From positions 91,046-155,045 of the forward strand of contig NZ_JTDB02000011.1 of the NCBI RefSeq assembly GCF_000785435.2: a stretch of DNA of 64,000 nt. The letters run 5' to 3'. A model generated the notes under the pieces. The model had not been told where the DNA came from and did no database searches. It worked only from the letters and a program-made list of their open reading frames with translations. Shown here piece after piece: positions 55,503 to 64,000 of this stretch; position 1 is the first letter of the stretch, and every line of letters starts with the position of its first letter. Origin of the DNA: Paraburkholderia sacchari. GTDB taxonomy: Bacteria; Pseudomonadota; Gammaproteobacteria; Burkholderiales; Burkholderiaceae. The translations under genes and the position numbers were made by a program.

Positions 55503-57908
55503 ATGCCAGACGCCTGGATAAGGCGCATGAAGAGGATATCAAACGTGAATCCGATCTCGCTAAAGGCACCGACTATCCCAATCCCTTTTCATAAGCTGCT
55601 GAAGATCGTGGCGATAGTAGATGCCGACGATGCGCAGACGAGAGAACTACTTGCCGAAATCTCAACGGAAAACTTCCGTGTCGAAATTTCAAGCAATCTC
55701 AGGCGGGACGTGAACGAAGACGCAGACGTTGGCGCCTACATTGTGCTTCTGGACGGCGAGCGCCTCGCGGGGGCTCGGGGCTTGGCGCTGGCGGTGCGTT
55801 CGCTCGGTTTTCGCACACCGCTCTGGGCGCTCTCCAATTCGCACCGGCTTTCAAACCTCGCCGTAGATGGCGGGTTAGGCGAAATCGACGGCTATATCTA
55901 CCTCGGCCAGCAAACACCCACATTTTACGCAAGGCAGGTTACGGCAAGCCTGATCAAGTACGGCATGAGCCTGCTGCCCCCCTTCTTTGGCGGCCTCGTC
56001 AGCTACGACGCCGAGGCCAATATCGCGTTTGACTGTCCTGGACACCAAGGCGGACAGTTCTACCGAAAATCGCCCGCGGGGCAACTTTTCTTCAAACACT
56101 TCGGTGAAAGCATCTTTCGCAATGATTTGTGCAATGCAGACGTAGACCTCGGCGATCTGCTGATTCACGAAGGCGCCGCTGCCGATGCGGAGCGTCACGC
56201 TGCGGCCGTATTTGGCGCGGACCAGACCTATTTCGTCCTTAACGGTACCAGCACCTCGAACAAGATCGTGACGGGTGCGGTGCTCAGGCGTGGCGACCTC
56301 GTGCTGTTCGACCGTAACAATCACAAGTCCCTGCATCAGGGTGCGCTTGTCCAGGCGGGTGCCATTCCGATCTTCCTGCCGACTGCGCGCAACGCTTTCG
56401 GCATGATCGGCGCGGTCGACTGGTCGGCGTGGGATGAGGACTATCTGCGCGAGCAGATCCGCACCAATCCGCTTGTGGCGGATCCCGACCGCAGCACGGC
56501 GCAGCGCCCGTTCCGGCTCGCGTGCATCCAGCTCGCCACCTATGACGGAACGGTCTACAACGTACACAAGGTCCTGGAGAAAATCGGTCACCTGTGCGAT
56601 TACGTCCTCTGGGACGAGGCATGGATCGGCTACAACGCTTTTCATCCTCTATTCGACAATCACAGTCCGATGCGGCTAAATGAACTGACGCCCGAGATGC
56701 CGGGCTTGTTCTCGACGCAGTCGGTCCACAAGCAGGGTGCCGGCTTCTCCCAGGCCTCGCAGATCCACAAACGCGATGATCATATCCGCGGCCAGCAGCG
56801 TTACATCGAACACAAGCGCTTCAACGAGTCCTTCCTGATCTACGCCAGTACCTCGCCGTTCTATCCCCTCTTCGCGTCGCTGGACGTCAATGCAAAGGTC
56901 CACGAGGGTAAGGCTGGCGAAATGCTATGGGATGGATGTATCGACCTGGCTATCGAGGCGCGCAAGAAGTTTCGTCAGTTCGTCCATCACTATGCTCAGG
57001 TCGGCAAGACGGCTCAAGAGCAGTGGTTCTTCGATCCATTCGTTCCTGACGTCGTCGATATCCACAATTCGAACTTCACGCACGATGTGGCAAACGTACC
57101 GTGGGAGGACCTTCCTACCGAGGTCATCAAGCACGAGCAGCAGTGCTGGGAATTCCGCCCGGATGCGAAATGGCACGGCTATTCGGGCTATGCGCACGGC
57201 TACGTCATGGTCGACCCGAACAAACTGACCCTCCTGACGCCCGGTATCGACCGTAAGACGGGGGACTATCTGGACTTCGGTGTGCCGGCGACGGTCGTGG
57301 CCAACTATCTGCGAGAGGAAGGCATCGTCCCCGAAAAATGCGATCTGAACAGCATCCTCTTCCTGATGACACCAGCAGAGGACGAAAGCAAGCTGAACAC
57401 ACTAATCGCGCGTCTGGTCAAGTTCAAGAACCTGTGGGACCGCGACGCACCGCTCGCAGAGGTGCTGCCCACGCTCTATGCGGCGCATGGCGAGCGCTAC
57501 GCGGGTTACTCGCTTCGTCAGATCTGCAACGAGATGCATGGCTTTTATCGCGAGGCCAACGTCAAGAACCTGCAGCGGCTGTGCTTCCGGGCGTCAAGTT
57601 TCCCGGAACTGGCGATGTCGCCGCAAGACGCGTACGAAGCACTCGTCGCGAACCAAGTTGACTATGTCCCGCTCGATAGTGCGCGAAACCGCATCTCCGC
57701 GACGCTCGCACTGATCTATCCACCGGGTATCGGCGTCGTACTCCCCGGCGAACGCTGGGACGAACGTGCGCAACCGATGCTCGATTACTTCATGGCGTTC
57801 CAGGAATCGTTCAACCGTTTCCCGGGGTTCAACTATGAAGTGCAAGGCGTTTTTCAGGAGCGGGAAGACGGTCGTATCCGGTTCTATACATACGTGGTTC
57901 ACGAGTAG
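55503..57908 (+). CDS. Ornithine decarboxylase (SpeC/SpeF-like)
   Basis: This ~801-aa PLP-dependent Orn/Lys/Arg decarboxylase has three parts. An N-terminal wing domain (to ~150) is followed by a PLP core with FDCPGHQGGQFYRKSPAG and LNGTSTSNK, and the cofactor lysine in STQSVHKQGAGFSQ near residue 410. A C-terminal domain carries LREEGIVPEKCDLNSILFL. The SVHKQ form of the PLP site and the C-terminal stretches match E. coli ornithine rather than arginine/lysine enzymes. It makes putrescine, consuming a proton. Start is uncertain; ATG 55527 is possible. Directly upstream of the antiporter gene. Confidence 0.9.
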   Translation: MPDAWIRRMKRISNVNPISLKAPTIPIPFHKLLKIVAIVDADDAQTRELLAEISTENFRVEISSNLRRDVNEDADVGAYIVLLDGERLAGARGLALAVRSLGFRTPLWALSNSHRLSNLAVDGGLGEIDGYIYLGQQTPTFYARQVTASLIKYGMSLLPPFFGGLVSYDAEANIAFDCPGHQGGQFYRKSPAGQLFFKHFGESIFRNDLCNADVDLGDLLIHEGAAADAERHAAAVFGADQTYFVLNGTSTSNKIVTGAVLRRGDLVLFDRNNHKSLHQGALVQAGAIPIFLPTARNAFGMIGAVDWSAWDEDYLREQIRTNPLVADPDRSTAQRPFRLACIQLATYDGTVYNVHKVLEKIGHLCDYVLWDEAWIGYNAFHPLFDNHSPMRLNELTPEMPGLFSTQSVHKQGAGFSQASQIHKRDDHIRGQQRYIEHKRFNESFLIYASTSPFYPLFASLDVNAKVHEGKAGEMLWDGCIDLAIEARKKFRQFVHHYAQVGKTAQEQWFFDPFVPDVVDIHNSNFTHDVANVPWEDLPTEVIKHEQQCWEFRPDAKWHGYSGYAHGYVMVDPNKLTLLTPGIDRKTGDYLDFGVPATVVANYLREEGIVPEKCDLNSILFLMTPAEDESKLNTLIARLVKFKNLWDRDAPLAEVLPTLYAAHGERYAGYSLRQICNEMHGFYREANVKNLQRLCFRASSFPELAMSPQDAYEALVANQVDYVPLDSARNRISATLALIYPPGIGVVLPGERWDERAQPMLDYFMAFQESFNRFPGFNYEVQGVFQEREDGRIRFYTYVVHE

Positions 57909-57938
57909 GCGACCAAGTTCACCAAGGAGGTGAGCGCC

Positions 57939-60199
57939 ATGAATGACCAGCTGAAGAAGATGAACGTCGTGCAACTGACGTTCATCGTGACCGTCAACAT
58001 GATGGGCTCCGGCATCATCATGTTGCCATCCAATATGGCGAAAGTCGGCGCGATCTCGTTGCTGTCGTGGATTGTGACGGCCATAGGTTCGATGGCCATC
58101 GCCTATGGCTTTGCACAGGCGGGTATCCTGAACCAGCGTGCCGGAGGCATGGCAGCCTACGCTGAGGATGCCTATGGAAAAGCCGGCTACTTTCAGGTTT
58201 TTTTCTGTACTTCCTGTCCGTAGCGATTGCAAACGTCGCGGTTGCCAGCTCGGCGCTCGGCTATCTCGCAGGGTTCTTTCCTGCCTTGACGCAGTCGCCG
58301 GTCGCGACTTGCATCGGTGTTATTGCACTGCTGTGGATCACCACGGTTGCCAACTTCGGCGGTCCAAAGCTGACAGGGCGCATTGGCTCCGTGACAGTCT
58401 GGGGCGTCATCCTGCCCGTGGGGTTCATGTCCATCGCAGGGTGGTTCTGGTTTAACCCCAGCTATTTCGCGGCAGCCTGGAACCCCAAGGGGATGAGCCT
58501 GCTGGAAGGCATGGGCTCGAGCATTTCCCTGACGCTTTGGGCATTTCTCGGCATGGAGTCGGCGGTGCAGAACTCGTCGGCCGTCGAGAATCCGAAACGC
58601 GACGTGCCGCTCGCCTGCCTGTTCGGCACACTCGGCGCCGCAGTCATCTACGTGCTGTCAACCACAGTGATCCAGGGCATCGTGCCCAATGACTATCTCG
58701 CGAAATCAACGGGGCCATTTGGCCTTGCGTTCGCGCATATGTTCACCCCCGCGATCGGCTCCATCGTGATGGCACTCGCGGCGATGGCGTGTGTCGGGTC
58801 GCTGCTCGGCTGGCAGTTCACGCTGGCGCAGACCGCGAAAGATGCCGCCGACAGCAACATGTTTCTGCCGGTTTTCAGCAAAGCCAACCGGACAGGCGCG
58901 CCCATTCCCGGCATGGTCATCATGGCCATCGTCCAGTCACTGATGGCGCTTTCAACGATCTCGCCAAATCTCGCGGAACAGTTCGCCGCGCTGGTGAACC
59001 TGGCGGTGGTCACCAATGTCCTGCCCTACATCATTTCCCTCTCGGCCCTGTTCGTGATGATGCGCGAGGCTGGCACCGAAGCCGCCACGTACCGGCGCAA
59101 CGCAGTGGTAACAGTCGTCGCGATGGTCTACTCCATTTACGCGCTCTATGCATCCGGCAAGGACGCCGTGCTGGGCGGGATGCTGGTGCTGGCCATCGGC
59201 TACGTCATCTATGGGTTCATGGCTGCCCGCCGCGCAGGGAGCGCGGCAAAGGCGGGCAAGCCCGCAATTCTTGCCGCCAGCATCATCGCGTTCGTTGTCC
59301 TGTCTGCGCCCTGGCCGCGCCATGCTCACGCCGCCGAAGCCGCAGTTGCTGCTCCAACGGCCACGACGGGCGCGCTGGCCCGGATCAGGCAGTCGGGCAA
59401 GATGAACATTGGGTACGTCGCCGATGCACGCCCCTATGCGTTCCAGAATAGCGAGGGCCAAGCTGATGGGTACGCCGTGGCGCTGTGCAGGAAGATCGCC
59501 GACAAGGTGAAGGCCGATCTGTCGTTGCCCGCGCTGGCCGTGAACTGGACCGTCGTGAAACCAGAGGAGCGCTACCGTGCGCTGCAGGACCATCGCATCG
59601 ACTTGCTATGCGCCGACGCCGAGACGCTAACGGGGCGCCAGTACATCAGTTACTCCATTCCAGTCTATCCGGGGGGCCTTGCCGCGCTGACACGCGCCGA
59701 CGCGCCCGCTGGCCTGAAGGAAGTGCTGAGCGGGTCTAACAGATCGGACCGGCCGATCTGGCGCGCATCTCCCGCGCAGCTCCTGAACGCGCAGACGTTT
59801 TCGACGGTTGAGCACTCGCCCACGCAACTCTGGCTCGCAGAACGCATGGGGACATTTCAGCTGTCGGCGAATGTGATTACCGCCTCGAGCTATGAAGACG
59901 GCGTGCGACAGGTACTCGAGCGCAAGGCGGGCGTGTTTTTCGCTGAGCGCGCCATACTGCAGGACCAGGTGAGCCGCAACCCGGCAGGCGACCAGCTTCA
60001 GATTCTGCACCGACGCTTTTCATACGCGCCTATTTCGCTGGGTGTCGCACGCGGCGACGAAGACTTGCGCCTGCTCGTCGACCGCACGCTAAGCCGTGTG
60101 TTCAAGTCGGGCGACTATCGCACAAGCTACGTGAAGTGGTTTGGCCAACCAGATGAAGACGCGCAGAACTTCTACCGCCTGGCGATTTTGCCGGACTAG
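57939..60199 (+). CDS. PotE-like putrescine/ornithine antiporter fused to a solute-binding domain, with apparent frameshift
   Basis: The N-terminus, [19 protein letters not shown], and [17 protein letters not shown] are PotE-like. The frame stops at 58223, but the antiporter sequence continues in the -1 frame from the T7 run at 58198-58204 and runs on to 60199. With one shift the protein is about 753 aa. After the 12-span APC domain, a signal-peptide-like segment (near 59260-59340, ending HAHAAEA) leads into a SBP_bac_3-like domain ([12 protein letters not shown]...), in one frame. AAGGAGG supports ATG 57939. It may be a pseudogene, a sequencing indel or a recoded gene. Confidence 0.82.
58197..58205 (+). 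other. Slippery T7 run at the antiporter frame change
   Basis: The codons GTT TTT TTC contain the heptamer T TTT TTC in zero-frame register, the layout of a -1 slippery site. A -1 slip here gives V-F-F-L-Y-F-L-S-V, continuing the PotE family sequence. Without a slip, translation stops at TAG 58221-58223. An eight-T or five-T run would also restore the frame. Confidence 0.6.
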
Positions 60200-60222
60200 C
60201 CATTGAAGTGAGGAGAACTACG

Positions 60223-61479
60223 ATGGGTATGGAGACAGCAAACTTTGGCGTGCATTCCGAGGCGGGAAAACTCCGCAAGGTCATGGTCTGCTCGCCGGGC
60301 CTGGCTCACCAACGCCTGACGCCGAGCAATTGCGATGAGCTTCTGTTCGATGATGTCGTCTGGGTCAGCCAGGCGAAGCGCGACCATTTCGACTTCGTCA
60401 CCAAAATGCGCGAGCGCGGCGTCGATGTCGTCGAAATGCATAACTTGCTCGAGGAGACCATCAAGCTTCCAGAAGCCCTCAAATGGATTCTTGATCGAAA
60501 GATCCGCGCGGATACGGTAGGTGTATCGCTTGCGGGAGAGGTGCGAAGCTGGTTCGAGGGACTCGATGCGCGCAAGGCCGCGGAGTTCCTGATCGGCGGC
60601 GTGGTTGCCGAAGACATACCGGAGAGCGAGGAGAGTTACACCCTCAAGATGTACCGCCAATACCTCGACTACTCGAGCTTCGTGCTGCCACCGCTGCCCA
60701 ATACGCTATTTACGCGCGACACGACCTGCTGGATATACGGTGGTGTTTCGCTCAATCCGATGTACTGGCCCGCCCGCCGGCAGGAAACGCTACTGACCAC
60801 GGCGATCTATAAATTTCACCCCGACTTCGCGGGCAAGCCGTTCGAGGTCTGGTATGGCGATCCGGATGCGGATCATGGCGCCGCGACCCTGGAAGGCGGT
60901 GACGTGATGCCGATCGGCAAGGGCAATGTGCTGATCGGAATGGGTGAACGCACCAGCCGTCAGGCGATCGGGGCGCTGGCGTTGAAGCTGTTCGCAAAGG
61001 GTGCGGCCGAGCGGATTATCGTGGCGGGGCTGCCCAAGTCGCGTGCCGCAATGCACCTCGATACGGTTTTCAGCTTCTGCGACCGCGATCTTGTGACGGT
61101 ATTCCCGGAAGTCGTCAAGGAGATCGTCCCGTTCACGATCCGCCCGCACGACGGCGATCCGTCGAAGCTGCACGTCCAGCGCGAAGACAAGTCCTTCATC
61201 GATGTGGTGGGCGATGCGCTCGGGCTGCCCAAACTACGGGTGGTCGAGACGGGTGGCAACGCATTCGCTGCGGAGCGCGAGCAATGGGACGATGGCAACA
61301 ACGTGGTCTGCATCGAGCCGGGCGTGGTAGTCGGTTACGACCGCAACACCTACACCAACACGCTGTTGCGCAAGGCAGGCATCGAGGTCATCACGATCAC
61401 CGCCGGCGAACTGGGACGCGGGCGCGGCGGCGGCCACTGCATGACCTGCCCGATCATACGCGACCCTGTCGATTACTGA
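60223..61479 (+). CDS. arcA: Arginine deiminase
   Basis: This 418-aa cytoplasmic enzyme hydrolyses arginine to citrulline and ammonia. The catalytic Cys is at residue 406 in [14 protein letters not shown], the same position and total length as the Pseudomonas enzyme. Other active-site stretches are [21 protein letters not shown]-type (here TLEGGDVMP) and [15 protein letters not shown] lies 7 bases before the start at 60223. It follows the antiporter gene by 23 bp and leads arcA-arcB-arcC. Confidence 0.97.
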   Translation: MGMETANFGVHSEAGKLRKVMVCSPGLAHQRLTPSNCDELLFDDVVWVSQAKRDHFDFVTKMRERGVDVVEMHNLLEETIKLPEALKWILDRKIRADTVGVSLAGEVRSWFEGLDARKAAEFLIGGVVAEDIPESEESYTLKMYRQYLDYSSFVLPPLPNTLFTRDTTCWIYGGVSLNPMYWPARRQETLLTTAIYKFHPDFAGKPFEVWYGDPDADHGAATLEGGDVMPIGKGNVLIGMGERTSRQAIGALALKLFAKGAAERIIVAGLPKSRAAMHLDTVFSFCDRDLVTVFPEVVKEIVPFTIRPHDGDPSKLHVQREDKSFIDVVGDALGLPKLRVVETGGNAFAAEREQWDDGNNVVCIEPGVVVGYDRNTYTNTLLRKAGIEVITITAGELGRGRGGGHCMTCPIIRDPVDY

Positions 61480-61524
61480 GCACCTGAAGTATCGCGCTCC
61501 TTCAACGTGAACTGGAGAATCGCA

Positions 61525-62535
61525 ATGGCTTTCAATTTGTCCAATCGTAATCTATTGAGCTTGATGCATCACAGCACCCGCGAGCTTCGCTATCTGCTCG
61601 ATCTCTCACGAGATCTGAAGCGCGCGAAATACACGGGCACCGAGCAACAGCATCTCAAGGGCATGGAGATCGCGCTGATCTTCGAGAAGACTTCCACGCG
61701 AACGCGTTGCGCGTTTGAGGTCGCCGCACATGACCAGGGGGCCAATGTCACCTATATCGACCCGCATTCCTCACAGATCGGTCACAAGGAGAGCATGAAG
61801 GATACGGCGCGCGTACTCGGCCGCATGTTCAACGCGATTGAATATCGCGGATTCAGCCAGGAGGTTGTCGAGGAGCTGGCCCGCTACGCGGGTGTGCCTG
61901 TCTTCAACGGGCTGACGGATGAATACCATCCAACGCAAATGCTCGCGGACGTGCTGACCATGCGCGAGAACAGCGACAAGCCGCTCACGGACATTAGTTA
62001 TGCGTACCTCGGCGACGCGCGTAATAACATGGGTAACTCGCTGCTCCTGATCGGCGCCAAGCTGGGAATGGACGTGCGGATTGGCGCGCCGAAATCGCTA
62101 TGGCCGAATGAAGAGCATGTCGCGGCATGCCACAAGTTTGCCGAAGAAAGCGGCGCACGCCTTACGCTCACCGAGGACCCCAAGGCGGCTGTCGAGGGTA
62201 CCGACTTCGTTCACACAGACGTGTGGGTATCGATGGGTGAACCGTTCGAGGCATGGGGTGAACGCATCAACGCACTCCTTCCCTATCAGGTCAACATGGC
62301 GCTGATGAAGGCGACGAAGAATCCGCGGGCAAAGTTCATGCACTGCCTGCCGGCCTTCCACAACAGCGAAACTGAAGTTGGCAGGCAGATCGCCGCCAAG
62401 TATCCGGCGCTCACGAACGGCATCGAGGTCACGGAAGAGGTGTTCGAATCGCCGTTGAACATTGCATTCGAACAGGCCGAAAACCGCATGCATACCATCA
62501 AGGCAATTCTGGTCTCGACGCTTGCCAACATCTGA
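61525..62535 (+). CDS. arcB: Ornithine carbamoyltransferase, catabolic
   Basis: This 336-aa enzyme, in the ADI pathway, phosphorolyses citrulline to ornithine and carbamoyl phosphate. The carbamoyl-phosphate site is [12 protein letters not shown] near residue 54, with [11 protein letters not shown] near 132 and the ornithine-site HCLPAFHN near 273. GGAG lies 7 bases before ATG 61525; an ATG at 61507 is less likely. Position between arcA and arcC marks it as the catabolic form. Confidence 0.97.
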   Translation: MAFNLSNRNLLSLMHHSTRELRYLLDLSRDLKRAKYTGTEQQHLKGMEIALIFEKTSTRTRCAFEVAAHDQGANVTYIDPHSSQIGHKESMKDTARVLGRMFNAIEYRGFSQEVVEELARYAGVPVFNGLTDEYHPTQMLADVLTMRENSDKPLTDISYAYLGDARNNMGNSLLLIGAKLGMDVRIGAPKSLWPNEEHVAACHKFAEESGARLTLTEDPKAAVEGTDFVHTDVWVSMGEPFEAWGERINALLPYQVNMALMKATKNPRAKFMHCLPAFHNSETEVGRQIAAKYPALTNGIEVTEEVFESPLNIAFEQAENRMHTIKAILVSTLANI

Positions 62536-62638
62536 ACGCGCGGCGGCAAACTCACGCTTTCAGGCAGCACCCAACAGACGGGCCCACACACCGCCCATCC
62601 GTTGGGTGCACGAACGGAACCCGAACGAGGGGAAGATC

Positions 62639-63577
62639 ATGCGCATAGTGATTGCGTTGGGCGGTAACGCGCTATTGCGGCGCGGCGAGCCGATGACGGC
62701 CGAAAACCAGCGTGACAACGTTCGGATCGCGGCCCGGCAAATCGCGCAGATTGCACCTGGGAACGAACTCGTCATCGCACACGGCAACGGTCCTCAAGTC
62801 GGCTTGCTCGCCCTGCAAGGCGCAGCCTACAAGGACGTGCCGGGCTACCCCCTTGACGTGCTCGGTGCCCAGACAGAAGGGATGATCGGCTATATGATCG
62901 AGCAGGAGCTCGGCAATCTGCTGCCGTATGAAGTTCCGTTTGCGACGATCCTGACCCAGGTCGAAGTCGACGCCGGGGACCCCGCCTTCCAGCACCCCAG
63001 CAAGCCGATCGGTCCCGTGTATTCGAAGGACGAGGCCGAGCGGCTGGCCGCCGAGAAAGGCTGGAGCATCGCCCCCGATGGCGACAAGTTCCGCCGCGTA
63101 GTGGCAAGTCCGCGTCCGAAGCACATTTTCGAAATCCGTCCGGTCAAATGGCTGCTCGAACACAAGACCATCGTCATCTGTGCGGGCGGCGGCGGCATAC
63201 CGACCATGTACGACGAGAACCACAAGTTGCGCGGCGTCGAAGCAGTGATCGACAAGGACCTGTGTTCCGCCCTGCTCGCCGAGGAACTCGAGGCGGACAT
63301 GCTCATCATCGCGACCGACGTGAATGCTGCGTATATCGACTGGGGCAAGCCGGAAAGCAAGGCGATCGCCCAGGCACACCCGGACGAACTCGACAGGCTT
63401 GGATTCGCAGCGGGTTCAATGGGACCGAAAGTGATGGCAGCCAGCGAATTCGCCCGTGATACGGGCAGGGATGCCGTCATTGGCGCGCTCCCGGACATCG
63501 TTGCCATTACCCAACGGCGGGCCGGAACACGGGTGACCACATCTGAGCCCGGGATCCGCTACTACCAGGATTCCTGA
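62639..63577 (+). CDS. arcC: Carbamate kinase
   Basis: This 312-aa amino-acid-kinase-fold enzyme transfers the phosphate of carbamoyl phosphate to ADP, the ATP-yielding step of the ADI pathway. It has [16 protein letters not shown] at the N-terminus, [12 protein letters not shown] near residue 46 and [10 protein letters not shown] near 181. GAGGGGA precedes ATG 62639; the open frame upstream lies partly within arcB. It ends 11 bp from the convergent decarboxylase gene. Confidence 0.97.
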   Translation: MRIVIALGGNALLRRGEPMTAENQRDNVRIAARQIAQIAPGNELVIAHGNGPQVGLLALQGAAYKDVPGYPLDVLGAQTEGMIGYMIEQELGNLLPYEVPFATILTQVEVDAGDPAFQHPSKPIGPVYSKDEAERLAAEKGWSIAPDGDKFRRVVASPRPKHIFEIRPVKWLLEHKTIVICAGGGGIPTMYDENHKLRGVEAVIDKDLCSALLAEELEADMLIIATDVNAAYIDWGKPESKAIAQAHPDELDRLGFAAGSMGPKVMAASEFARDTGRDAVIGALPDIVAITQRRAGTRVTTSEPGIRYYQDS

Positions 63578-63588
63578 CATCGTATTGA

Positions 63589-64000
63589 TCAAACGCTCCC
63601 GCGATTCTTGATGCAGGCGATCCGGTAAACTCCATCCTCGACTTCGACGCCGTGCGTGTCGTGCGTAAAGCCAGGAAAACGCCGATCGAATTGCTCGAGC
63701 GCCTTCAAATAGCCAAGCAGCGGACCGTCGGCAGGGCCGGCGTTTTCGCCGGGCATCAGAAGCGGAATGCCCGGCGGATAAGGCACCACTGCGTTGGCCA
63801 CAGTGCGCCCTGCCATTTGCGACAGTTCGAGCGTTTCCACCTGGTTGTGAACGAGCAACTCGAACGCCTCCTGAGGACTATGGTCGGGCTCGGGCAGTGT
63901 GGAAAACCCGCGTGACATCATCTCAGTCGTCTTCAGGTCGTTCATTGCGCGGAACATCAGGTCACACAGGTTGCGCAGCCCGAGGTGGCCGTATCGTTCC
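63589..64000 (-). CDS. Orn/Lys/Arg decarboxylase, C-terminal part (truncated by window end)
   Basis: The last ~136 codons of a second fold-type I PLP decarboxylase whose 5' part lies beyond the window. The C-terminal domain is recognisable from ERYGHLGLRNLCDLMF and PYPPGIPLLMPGENAG. The sequence is clearly different from the ornithine decarboxylase at 55503 and looks closer to arginine/lysine-type enzymes, but the PLP site is not visible. Convergent with arcC, it closes the arginine/polyamine cluster. Confidence 0.85.
   Translation of the reverse strand, partial: ERYGHLGLRNLCDLMFRAMNDLKTTEMMSRGFSTLPEPDHSPQEAFELLVHNQVETLELSQMAGRTVANAVVPYPPGIPLLMPGENAGPADGPLLGYLKALEQFDRRFPGFTHDTHGVEVEDGVYRIACIKNRGSV

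Overview
The window is a GC-rich stretch of a betaproteobacterial genome. Gene content, codon use and protein sequences fit Burkholderia sensu lato (Paraburkholderia/Caballeronia-like). That placement is inference from protein family recognition, not from a search. No rRNA, tRNA, transposase, phage gene or CRISPR array was seen. Coding density is high, except for AT-richer spacers around 52.8-55.5 kb.

Region 1 (1-11.3 kb, all + strand): the tail of a ribose-type ABC sugar importer (ATPase end, permease, binding protein). After a strong hairpin comes a tightly packed sugar-phosphate cluster: GapN-type glyceraldehyde-3-phosphate dehydrogenase, pyruvate kinase, phosphoglucose isomerase, PfkB sugar kinase, glucose-6-phosphate dehydrogenase, aldose-1-epimerase-like protein and an unknown 147-aa protein. 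Region 2 (11.3-18.0 kb): a LysR regulator diverges from a carnitine-operon-like set (CaiB-type CoA transferase, acyl-CoA dehydrogenase, EtfBA) that ends in an NCS1 permease. Region 3 (18.1-22.2 kb): a membrane-anchored leucine-rich-repeat protein with a small unknown partner, then a beta-carbonic anhydrase/SulP transporter pair. Region 4 (22.5-29.6 kb): a LysR regulator diverges from a DUF1445 (D-glutamate cyclase-like) gene, an MFS transporter and a fused 5-oxoprolinase. This looks like a 5-oxoproline or D-glutamate pathway.

Region 5 (29.6-52.8 kb) is a large cobalamin locus. It holds the aerobic-type corrin ring genes cobM, cobK, cbiD, cobL // cobG, cobH, cobI, cbiG-cobJ. The cobalt-insertion genes are cobN, a ChlI-like ATPase and a VWA protein, with cobW. 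The late genes are cobE, cobO, cobB, cobC and cobQ, and there is a cobalt transporter pair cbtB-cbtA. Three cobalamin riboswitches lie before cobG, cobW and cbtB. CbiD stands in for CobF. CbiB/CobD, CobP/U, CobS/V, CobT and CobA are not in the window. A histidine-phosphatase-fold protein next to cbtB has a degenerate RHG motif.

Region 6 (53.1-64 kb): an alpha/beta hydrolase, a MarC protein, then an arginine/ornithine acid-resistance-type cluster. That cluster is ornithine decarboxylase, a PotE-like antiporter, arcA, arcB and arcC, with a convergent second Orn/Lys/Arg decarboxylase running off the end. The antiporter gene is the most unusual object here. It continues in frame into a C-terminal periplasmic solute-binding domain, and it carries an apparent -1 frameshift at a seven-T run that forms a U UUU UUC slippery heptamer. 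Together these genes could convert arginine to citrulline, ornithine and putrescine, yielding ATP and ammonia and consuming protons.
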